The notes under the pieces: generated by a model | Database searches by the model: none | Seen by the model: the letters and a program-made list of their open reading frames with translations, nothing else | What the model was told of the DNA's origin: nothing | Assembly: GCA_030529545.1 (NCBI GenBank) | Contig: JAUMWR010000001.1 | Span: forward strand, 1 to 47,276 | Direction of reading: 5' to 3' | DNA from: Buchananella hordeovulneris | GTDB taxonomy: Bacteria > Actinomycetota > Actinomycetes > Actinomycetales > Actinomycetaceae | Length of the DNA: 47,276 nt | Shown: positions 1 to 6,246 of the stretch, piece by piece | Position numbering within the stretch: the first letter of the stretch is position 1 | Layout: the number at the start of each line of letters is the position of its first letter | Program-made: the position numbers and the translations under genes

Positions 1-113
1 CCCCTCCGGGGGAGGCCGTGTTCGTTGTAGGCGGTACGCGCAACGGGCTCACGTCTTGGAAGAAGGAAGCCGGCGTCGCGCTCAAGGACATAGAGCGGCG
101 GGGCATGTCCTAA
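1..113 (+). CDS. 3' end of a DUF4357-like domain protein (partial)
   Basis: The reading frame starting at base 3 is open from the window edge to a TAA at 111-113 and encodes about 36 residues ending in RNGLTSWKKEAGVALKDIE. The pattern 'NG..sWk...G..L.eie' matches the C-terminal end of the DUF4357 domain, often found at the C-terminus of GIY-YIG nucleases and related accessory proteins. Only this tail lies in the window, so the full architecture cannot be judged. The next gene downstream is a degraded ATPase, so this may be the edge of an accessory region. The family call rests on a short motif. Confidence 0.45.
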   Translation, partial: PPGEAVFVVGGTRNGLTSWKKEAGVALKDIERRGMS

Positions 114-240
114 CCCGCCTTCGGCGGGGCGCCGGGCTGAACATGCTGGCCGTGAATAGGCTAGTTATCAACCCGTGGATGGACTAGTTTATCTACCGTG
201 AATGGGATAGTAGGGAAGGGTTGGATCTCCTGGAGTACCT

Positions 241-720
241 GTTTGGCTTCTTGATCCAATCCCGGGCTGGCTGCCTAGCAACAATCCGTTCAAGCGCCTA
301 CAGCAGGGGCCAAAGCATCAGCTTGCTGACCCCGCGTTGGCGGCGAGGCTGCTTGGTCTGACCGAGGCGACGCTGGTCTCTGCCGGTGGGGCACACATGG
401 TGGGGGCGCTCTATGAGTCGCTAGTTGCTTTGGGAGTGCGCGTAATGGCGCAGGCCGCAGAAGCGACAGTCGCGCACCTCCGCCTGTTTGGAGGAGACCG
501 GGAAGTCGACTTAATCGTCGAGGGAGCAGAGGGGCAGGTGATCGGGGTTGAGGTGAAGCTCTCCGGTTCAATTGTCGATGCTGACGTTCGTCACCTGCTG
601 TGGTTACGCGAGCAGATGCCTGGCCGCGTAGTTGATCTGATGGTTGTCAACACAGGGACAGTCGCCTACCGCCGTCCCGATGGGGTGGCTGTAGTGCCCT
701 TAGCGTTGCTCGGTCCGTGA
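241..720 (+). pseudogene. Remnant of a DUF4143-type AAA ATPase (C-terminal part only)
   Basis: The frame is open from a TAG at 211-213 to the TGA at 718-720. From about base 241 it carries the C-terminal DUF4143 region: a 'D-PIPGW-P' segment, then PKHQLADPALAARLLGL, and near the end VDLIVEGAEGQVIGVEVKLS, which resembles the nuclease-fold tail of these proteins. Complete family members have about 400 residues with an N-terminal Walker A ATPase. Here the whole ATPase half is missing, no ATG with a ribosome site precedes the conserved part, and the best formal start is a TTG at 337 in mid-domain. I read it as a 5'-truncated pseudogene. Intact relatives are mobile-looking accessory genes, which fits the decayed surroundings. 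Confidence 0.6.
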
Positions 721-805
721 GAGTCCGGCTGCGCGTGGAGCGCAGTGCGAAGGAGCGGCGTCGATGACCTTCTCGCGTCGCGGCGCGCTAACTAGACTCG
801 TCTCT

Positions 806-1177
806 ATGCACAGGCAGCTTTCCGCCGACGAGCGCGCCGTGATCGAAGCGCTCATTCTGCGTGCTCCCGTTATGGCTGACGTTCCCACCTCCCAGCGCGA
901 GCAGTGGGCCGCCACGCTCGATGACCTCTCCGTCTGCGGCGAGTGCGGGTGCGGGACGTGCCCTTCCGTTGAGCTGGCCTATCGCGGCAAGCCCGTAACT
1001 TTGGCGCAGAGCGAGGAGCCGGAGGACCGCGTGATCCTGGATGCGTACACCAAGGACGCGGTGGTGATGCTCTTTGTTGACGGCGGCATTCCGTCCTACC
1101 TGGAGGTAGCTCCCTACCAGGACCCCGACACCCGCCTACCAATCCCGCGCGTCGCTGACCTGGACCTGCCGCGCTGA
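806..1177 (+). CDS. Small cytosolic protein with a CxxCxCGxC motif, function unknown
   Basis: A 123-residue acidic protein. The ATG at 806 is preferred over the in-frame ATG at 764. It has no Shine-Dalgarno sequence, but a -10-like TAGACT at 793-798 would place transcription start on or next to the ATG, suggesting a leaderless message. Residues 38-47 contain CGECGCGTCPS, a compact cysteine cluster that could bind a metal or be redox active. No signal peptide or membrane segment is visible. The C-terminal half (VVMLFVDGGIPSYLEV) looks like a beta-strand-rich fold. I do not recognise the family with confidence. It stands alone between the ATPase remnant and the acyl-CoA ligase, both on the same strand. 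Confidence 0.65.
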   Translation: MHRQLSADERAVIEALILRAPVMADVPTSQREQWAATLDDLSVCGECGCGTCPSVELAYRGKPVTLAQSEEPEDRVILDAYTKDAVVMLFVDGGIPSYLEVAPYQDPDTRLPIPRVADLDLPR

Positions 1178-1298
1178 TCTCCCGGGCCCCCGATTCCGCC
1201 CCGCCTGCCGTTTCGCCAACTCTCCCCTTCGCAGGAGTAAGGTGCATAGCGGCCGCCTATAGGCCGGCCCCGTTATCTCTCCATTAAGGACTCAAACA

Positions 1299-3224
1299 AT
1301 GATCCCGGCCCCCTCTCGTCACTCCTCCACCTCCCAACGCGCGCAAGGGCCGCGCGGGAACGTCGGCGAACCAACTCGCGCCGCCGATGGCCGCGTCATC
1401 GAGTGGACTGCCCCGCGCCTGGTGGAGACCACCGAGCGCAACACGATCCCGGCACTGTTGGCGGCGCGCGTGGAGCGCAGCGCCTCCCGTCCGCTGTTGG
1501 CGGTGAAGGACGCGCTCGGCACCAACTGGCGCTACCTGAGCGCGGCGCAGTTCGCGGAGGAGGTCGAGCGCACTGCCGCCGGCCTGATCGGCATGGGCCT
1601 GGAGTTCGGGCAGCGCGTGGCGATCATGTCCCGCACCCGCTACGAGTGGACGTTGCTGGACTACTCCTGCTGGGCGGCGGGTCTGGTGCCCGTCCCGATC
1701 TACGAGAGCTCGTCGGCTGAACAGATCGAGTTCATCCTGAAGGATGCCGAGGTCGCCGTGCTGGTCACCGAGACCACCACCTTGCAGGAGCTGGGCCGCG
1801 CCGCCTGCGCCGCCGGCGGTTTGGACGACGTTCAGCTGCTTTCCCTCGACACCGACGCCATTGCAACCATCCAGGCATTGGGAGCCGACGTTCCCGCCGG
1901 CGCCGTCGCCCAGCGTGGCGCCCTCTTGAGCACGGAGAGCCTGGCGACGATCGTCTACACGTCCGGCACCACGGGGCGCCCCAAGGGCACGGTCATCACG
2001 CACGGCAACTTCACGGACCTGGCCGTGAACTCGCACGCGTGGATGCCGGAGGTGGCGATGGGCCGCGACTCGCGCCTGCTGCTGTTCCTGCCGTTGGCCC
2101 ACGTCTTTGCCCGCTTCCTGCAGGTGTTCCAGCTGTCCGGCGAGGGCATCCTGGGCCACACCCCGGACACGAAGAACCTGTTGGCTGACCTGGCCACGTT
2201 CAAGCCCTCATACCTGTTAGCCGTGCCGCGCGTGCTGGAGAAGATCTACAACTCGGCCGACGCCAAGACTGGGGGCGGCATCAAGCAGAAGCTGTTCAGG
2301 TGGTCGGCCAAGGTGGCGATCGCCTACTCGCGGGCGCTGGAGAAGGGCGTGGTCCCGGCGGGGCTGAAGTTCCAGCGTCGCATCGCCGACCGCCTGGTGT
2401 ACTCCAAGATCAAGGAGCTAGTGGGCGGCAACGCGGGCTTCATCATCTCCGGTGGCGCGCCGCTGTCCACGCGGCTGGCGCACTTCTACACCGGGCTGGG
2501 CTTGCCGGTGCTGGAGGGATACGGCCTGACGGAGACCGTGGGGCCGCTGTCGGTGAATACGCCCACGCTGAGCAAGATCGGCACGGTAGGCCCGGCGCTG
2601 CCCACGCTGCGCGTGCGGATCAGCGAGGAGGGGGAGATCCTCATCAAGGGCCCCTCCGTGTTCCAGGGGTACCACAACGCCCCGGAGGCCACCGCTGCGG
2701 CGTTCACACCAGATGGCTGGTTCCGCACCGGCGACCTGGGCGCGCTGGACGACGACGGCTACGTCCGCATCACCGGCCGCGCCAAGGAAATCATCGTCAC
2801 GGCGGGCGGCAAGAACGTCGCCCCGGCGGCGCTGGAGGACCCGCTGCGCGGCCACCCGCTCATCAGCCAGGTCATCGCTGTCGGTGAGAAGCGTCCGTTC
2901 GTGGCGGCGCTGATCACCCTGGATGAGGAGATGCTGCCCGGGTGGCTGAAGAGCAAGGGCCTGCCGCCGATGACGGTGGTGGAGGCCGCCACCCACCCGG
3001 CGGTGTTGGCCGCGCTGGACCGCGCTGTGGAACGAGCCAACAAGCACGTCTCGCGCGCCGAGGCCATCCGCAAGATCAAGGTGCTCACCACGGACTTTAC
3101 CGAGGCGAACGGCCTGCTCACCCCGTCGTTGAAGGTCAAGCGCTCGCTGGTGGTGCAGCGCTTTGAAGAGGAGATCAACGAGATCTACGGCGGCCCGGTG
3201 CGCGAGGCTGGCGAGGAGAGCTGA
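1299..3224 (+). CDS. Long-chain fatty acid-CoA ligase (AMP-forming, FadD15-like)
   Basis: A 641-residue member of the ANL adenylating family, which activates fatty acids through an acyl-adenylate and transfers them to CoA. Visible motifs are the P-loop TSGTTGRPKG (about residues 221-230), YGLTET (about 408) and GWFRTGDLG (about 473-481), followed by the hinge GRAKEIIVTAGGKNVAP and a C-terminal lid domain. Length is typical of the long-chain (FadD15/FACL) branch. The ATG at 1299 follows AAGGA at a 9-base spacing. The first 35 residues are low complexity and lie upstream of the conserved domain, so an internal start is possible but none has a better ribosome site. It appears monocistronic, with an unusual repeat array in its 3' flank. 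Confidence 0.9.
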   Translation: MIPAPSRHSSTSQRAQGPRGNVGEPTRAADGRVIEWTAPRLVETTERNTIPALLAARVERSASRPLLAVKDALGTNWRYLSAAQFAEEVERTAAGLIGMGLEFGQRVAIMSRTRYEWTLLDYSCWAAGLVPVPIYESSSAEQIEFILKDAEVAVLVTETTTLQELGRAACAAGGLDDVQLLSLDTDAIATIQALGADVPAGAVAQRGALLSTESLATIVYTSGTTGRPKGTVITHGNFTDLAVNSHAWMPEVAMGRDSRLLLFLPLAHVFARFLQVFQLSGEGILGHTPDTKNLLADLATFKPSYLLAVPRVLEKIYNSADAKTGGGIKQKLFRWSAKVAIAYSRALEKGVVPAGLKFQRRIADRLVYSKIKELVGGNAGFIISGGAPLSTRLAHFYTGLGLPVLEGYGLTETVGPLSVNTPTLSKIGTVGPALPTLRVRISEEGEILIKGPSVFQGYHNAPEATAAAFTPDGWFRTGDLGALDDDGYVRITGRAKEIIVTAGGKNVAPAALEDPLRGHPLISQVIAVGEKRPFVAALITLDEEMLPGWLKSKGLPPMTVVEAATHPAVLAALDRAVERANKHVSRAEAIRKIKVLTTDFTEANGLLTPSLKVKRSLVVQRFEEEINEIYGGPVREAGEES

Positions 3225-3635
3225 GGTCGAAGACGGCTCCCCGGGCGGCTGGCTAGGGAACCGCTGCACGCAGTTGGGCGACGAGGCCACAACCTGGGCG
3301 ACAAGAACGCCACCTGGGCGACAGGAATGCGGGCGTTCTTGTCGCCAAACATAGGGACTCGTCGCCCAACATGTGTCCTTGTCGCCCAACTCGTCTCATG
3401 TCGAGCCTGCCAGGGGGACAAATGGAGGGGGCGCCAGTGCGTACAAGCCTCGTCTCAGTACAGACCCAACTCCTCGGTTAGCACCGTGAGGTCATCTGCC
3501 GCCACGCGTCGCGCGTGAAAAGAGGTATTTCACACGGCGGGCTTGCGGCAGTCAGGGGTGGTCGCCAAGGCGCTAACAAGGGGTGGGACGGCGCGTAGCC
3601 TGGGCGCTGACACCGCATCGCAGTGAAGATAAGCG
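3225..3635. other. Gene-free stretch between fadD-like gene and PH pseudogene
   Basis: No frame here looks coding. The main content is the dyad-symmetric array at 3273-3390, described separately. The remainder (3391-3635) contains a degenerate 'cctgccagggggacaaatgg' stretch and no clear promoter, tRNA or terminator that I can support. Confidence 0.5.
3273..3390. repeat. Six-unit 20-bp-period repeat arranged as an exact dyad (TGGGCGAC array)
   Basis: The 8-mer TGGGCGAC starts at 3275, 3295 and 3315. Its reverse complement GTCGCCCA starts at 3361 and 3381, with a one-mismatch copy (GTCGCCAA) at 3341. Each half therefore has an exact 20-bp period, and all three pairs share one centre at 3331.5. 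Unit consensus is rTTGGGCGACrAG; the outermost-left unit (3273-3285) and the middle-right unit (3358-3370) are identical over 13 bp once inverted. A 20-bp period is not a multiple of three, so this is not a coding repeat. It equals about two helical turns, so all sites would face one side of the DNA. As RNA it would fold into one long imperfect hairpin. Function unknown. Confidence 0.85.
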
Positions 3636-4004
3636 ATGGAACCGGCAGCTGTAGTCGAGTGGACCCCGATCTAGGAATCCCTCTTCCCGAGGGACCTGCC
3701 TCTGATCCTCGTCGAGGGCGAGGTGCCGGTGCGGGCGTTCAAGACGCTGCGGGACACGGCTGTGTTCCCCAACCTGCGCCTGAGCGTGCGCGACTCGCAG
3801 GGGATCACGGGCAAGAAGGTGGAGGGGTACCCGCTGCCCTACCGGTCGATTAACATGTGGTCGGCGAAGACGGCAGGCTTCATGGGGGTGAACACGGAGA
3901 TGGAGCCGTGGACGCGCGCGGGCCGCATAAAGCGCAAGCTGGGCGGCCGCGTCAACGTGCGCGAGCTAGTCCTCATGAGCAGCCAGGTCGGGCTCATCCC
4001 GTAG
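3636..4004 (+). pseudogene. PH-domain (YvbH/bPH-type) protein gene broken by an in-frame stop
   Basis: From the ATG at 3636 the frame reads MEPAAVVEWTPI, then a TAG at 3672-3674, then continues to a TAG at 4002-4004. The downstream part carries bacterial PH-domain hallmarks: LILVEGEVPVRAFKTLRDT, then DSQGITGKKVEGYPLPYRSI, then WTRAGRIKRKLG. Intact relatives begin a little further upstream and have a glutamine-like codon where the TAG lies, so the stop looks like a nonsense mutation (CAG to TAG). The internal GTG at 3723 could give a 93-residue fragment lacking the first strand. Family members are small cytosolic proteins of about 125 residues and unclear role. Substitutions at usually conserved positions agree with decay. 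Confidence 0.65.
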
Positions 4005-4725
4005 CGGCGGCGCGCAGGCGGCGAGCCAGCGTCGGCAGCGAGGCCCGCGTCAACGCCAAGCCCAGTTCCTTTTGGCTCCACCCGCGCGCCTCGGCCAGGC
4101 CGCGAGCCAGAGAGGCGATCGATTCCGCCGTTTTGGACGACGTTCCCGCCGGCCCTCCCACCCCAGCGCCGCCCGGCGGGGCGGTCAGGGAGGTGAGGAA
4201 ATCGTCTGGAGTTTGGGCGAGGAGGCCGCGCCGGGCAAGCACGTGCGCCGGGAAGTCCCTGGTGTTGGCGGTCACGATCACCTGGGCGCCGCAGCGCATG
4301 GCAGCGGCGACCACGTGGCGGTCGGCGGGGTCGCTCAGTCCGATCCCGGCCTCCAGGGACTCATAGCCACGCACCAGGACTTGCGCGCCCCACCCGGCCA
4401 GCTCAGCGCGCACCTGCTGCGGGTCGCCCAGGCGGGCTCGCCGCACGGTGGCGCTCACCTCGCCGGTGATTCGCAGGGTCCAGCGCGGGGCGAATAGGCC
4501 GGCCCGCCCGCATCCCAGCAGCAGGTGGCGCAGTAATTCGGGGGCCAGTACGCAGGAGTCCAGCACTGCCACCGGAGCTGCGTGTGAAGTTGGTGGCGCG
4601 GGCGCCCGCTCTGGGCTTAGAGTACCGGGCCCACTGGCCAGGCCGGAAAAGCCGGGGCCGACGGCGAGGCGCGGAGCGTCGCCTGGGCCGCTCTGCTGGC
4701 AGGCGGCCTGACGGGCGGGGCTCAC
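3994..4725 (-). CDS. PIN-domain protein (PIN_3/VapC-like putative ribonuclease)
   Basis: The core runs from VAVLDSCVLAPELLRHLLL through an internal acidic helix (RITGEVSATVRRA) and DPADRHVVAAAMRCGAQVIV to TANTRDFP. This is the PIN-fold pattern with the expected acidic residues for metal-dependent RNA cleavage. I place the start at the GTG of 4725, because it overlaps the TGA of the upstream gene (GTGA), implying translational coupling. That gives 243 residues with a disordered 50-residue N-terminus. A GTG at 4572, immediately before the domain, is the alternative. No antitoxin-like gene is adjacent, so a toxin role is not supported by context. It shares the 3' end with the PH pseudogene on the other strand, overlapping by about 10 bases. 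Confidence 0.7.
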   Translation of the reverse strand: MSPARQAACQQSGPGDAPRLAVGPGFSGLASGPGTLSPERAPAPPTSHAAPVAVLDSCVLAPELLRHLLLGCGRAGLFAPRWTLRITGEVSATVRRARLGDPQQVRAELAGWGAQVLVRGYESLEAGIGLSDPADRHVVAAAMRCGAQVIVTANTRDFPAHVLARRGLLAQTPDDFLTSLTAPPGGAGVGGPAGTSSKTAESIASLARGLAEARGWSQKELGLALTRASLPTLARRLRAAATG

Positions 4726-5213
4726 AGTTTCTGGATGATTCCGTAGTAGAGGGACAGCGCGATGACTGTGGTCATAAGAAGGTAGAAGGACCACTTCCAT
4801 GCGGTCGGCAGCCACTTCAAGCCCTCGGGGATGGGGATCTCCCTAGAGACCGTCATGTGCCACTCCCTCTGGAGACGACTGGAGCTTTTGCCCTTTGTGA
4901 CCACCCAACCGGTGTCAACTATTTGCCCGCTGGACAGAGGCGCCTGGTAGTAGGCGTAGTCCTCACCAGCCGGGGCAGGCACGTTTGCGGCAGCGGTCGG
5001 CGTGGCCTGCCCAGCAAAAGTCGGCGTGGCCTGCCCCGCCTGCGCCGGGATGAGGTGGGGAATCTGCGGTGCGGCGGATGCGGCAGGAGGGTGGGGGCCG
5101 GGCGGTACCTGCGCTACGGGCGGTACCTGCGGGTCAGCCGCCGTGTCTAGCATGGGGCCTTGCCCGGGGTGGGAAGAAGGTACGGGCGGGAACGAGTGCT
5201 GGCTGTGTGGCAT
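4722..5213 (-). CDS. Pro/Ala-rich protein with one C-terminal membrane helix, unknown function
   Basis: A 163-residue protein. Residues 1-85 are a proline, alanine and glutamine-rich disordered segment containing two copies of AGQATPT. Residues 86-135 form a short folded-looking part (DYAYYQAPLSSGQIVDTGW, then EWHMTVSREIPIPEGLKW). Residues about 140-160 are a single hydrophobic helix (SFYLLMTTVIALSLYYGII) close to the C-terminus, suggesting a tail-anchored membrane protein with a cytoplasmic N-terminus. It begins 9 bases after the stop of the antiterminator gene and its stop overlaps the next gene's GTG, so it sits in the same minus-strand unit. I recognise no family. Confidence 0.65.
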   Translation of the reverse strand: MPHSQHSFPPVPSSHPGQGPMLDTAADPQVPPVAQVPPGPHPPAASAAPQIPHLIPAQAGQATPTFAGQATPTAAANVPAPAGEDYAYYQAPLSSGQIVDTGWVVTKGKSSSRLQREWHMTVSREIPIPEGLKWLPTAWKWSFYLLMTTVIALSLYYGIIQKL

Positions 5214-5222
5214 AGTCGGGGC

Positions 5223-6152
5223 CTAAGAGTTGGCGGGATTGGTCTGGCTGTAGCCTCGGTCGTCGGCCAGGCGTGCTACGTGGAGGGTCAGGTAGGCGAC
5301 CTCGTCATTGGTGAGGCGGGCCCCCAGCCGCAGTTCGATGAGGCTGGCTAGTTTCAGCGCGCACTGGTGGGCGCGCGGGTAGGCCTCGCGGATGGCGTTG
5401 CCAATGGTGCTGGCCTTCTCCACCAGCTGTTTGCCCTGGCCAATGCGCACAAACAGGTATCGCACGTGGGTGATGAACCGGCCCTCGGAGACCGAGATCG
5501 CGGCAACCTTGCTGCTCTCCTCCGCACCCGCTGGTGTGCCTGGATTGGCAGCGACTTCCTCGCGGCGCGGCCCGAAGGTCTGCTCTACCACCGTTAGCAT
5601 TTGCTGGATCAACCCGGTCATCTTGTAGGTGTAGCTCAGGTCCCCGGTGGAGAAACCAGCGTTGACCAGGTGGAGAGCGAAAGCGGTGGCCTCACCCGAG
5701 GGCAGAATGCCGCCCAACTGCCGGTTGAGCGCCGCCAGCAAGGAGAGAGCCTGCGAATACTCGTGGGCGTAGAGAGACTGCACCTCCGCGCCTATCGGAT
5801 AGGTAATCGCAATGCCAGCTTCAATGCGTTTGACGGCAAAGGAAACGTGGTCGGCCAACGCCATCACCAACGTCACCGAACTCGTCAGGGCCTCGGGCAG
5901 TCCAGCGTGCTGCATCGCCTCGCTTACCAGGGCGACCTGTTCCGGGGAAATGTCAGCCAAAAGCTGCCCCATGTGGTCAGGGTCGCGGCCGTTCTCCGGC
6001 ACAAACTTGCGGGCCACCTTGGACGGGTCTACCAGCTGCCCAGGGCGCGCCTGGAAACCAATGCCTCGGCCGGTGAGGATCACCTCCATCCCGCCAGGGC
6101 CGGGCTCCCGGGCCAGCACCACGTTGTTATTGAACACACGCAGAAGCTCCAT
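5223..6152 (-). CDS. PRD-containing transcriptional antiterminator, BglG/LicT family
   Basis: A 309-residue RNA-binding regulator. Residues 1-55 are the CAT RNA-binding domain (MELLRVFNNNVVLAR, then GRGIGFQARPGQ). Two PTS-regulation domains follow, at about 65-170 and 175-309. All four expected regulatory histidines seem present: ALADHVSFAVKR and YAHEYSQA in PRD1, FITHVRYLFVR and PRAHQCALK in PRD2. In family members these are phosphorylated by HPr or the cognate EII to set activity. The ATG at 6152 is chosen because the CAT domain starts there and GGGGGAC lies upstream; ATGs at 6176 and 6194 would add a non-conserved leader. The gene lies just downstream of the PTS gene whose leader carries the matching RAT site, so it very likely controls that gene. 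Confidence 0.9.
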   Translation of the reverse strand: MELLRVFNNNVVLAREPGPGGMEVILTGRGIGFQARPGQLVDPSKVARKFVPENGRDPDHMGQLLADISPEQVALVSEAMQHAGLPEALTSSVTLVMALADHVSFAVKRIEAGIAITYPIGAEVQSLYAHEYSQALSLLAALNRQLGGILPSGEATAFALHLVNAGFSTGDLSYTYKMTGLIQQMLTVVEQTFGPRREEVAANPGTPAGAEESSKVAAISVSEGRFITHVRYLFVRIGQGKQLVEKASTIGNAIREAYPRAHQCALKLASLIELRLGARLTNDEVAYLTLHVARLADDRGYSQTNPANS

Positions 6153-6202
6153 TGCTGCCTGCGTCCCCCGTTCCATGAAAGCCAATCTACGCAAAGGAGT
6201 GA

Positions 6203-6231
6203 GGGTGGCGCACCCGGACGGTGCGCCACCC
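6203..6231 (-). terminator. Hairpin between the PTS gene and the antiterminator gene
   Basis: A 12-bp perfect stem (GGGTGGCGCACC with its complement) and a 5-base loop, lying 15 bases after the PTS stop codon. No U-run follows, so it may only attenuate transcription into the regulator gene or protect the message end. Confidence 0.55.
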
Positions 6232-6246
6232 CCCAGAGGAAGTTAG

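Noticed and set aside
1284-2159. Long open frame on the minus strand opposite the acyl-CoA ligase (291 codons)
   Set aside because: It is the mirror of a strongly conserved coding frame; composition (H, Q, G, R-rich) is typical of antisense frames in GC-rich DNA and no ribosome site or motif is present.
3273-3390. CRISPR array
   Set aside because: Repeats are only 8-13 bp, period 20, and change orientation at the centre; no cas genes nearby.
3185-3421. Protein-coding repeat gene on either strand across the TGGGCGAC array
   Set aside because: A 20-bp period shifts frame at every unit, so apparent peptides (e.g. GDKN, WATRT) are by-products; no ribosome site.
3994-4725. Complete VapBC toxin-antitoxin pair
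   Set aside because: Only the PIN protein is recognisable; the adjacent gene is a tail-anchored membrane protein with no antitoxin-like DNA-binding motif.
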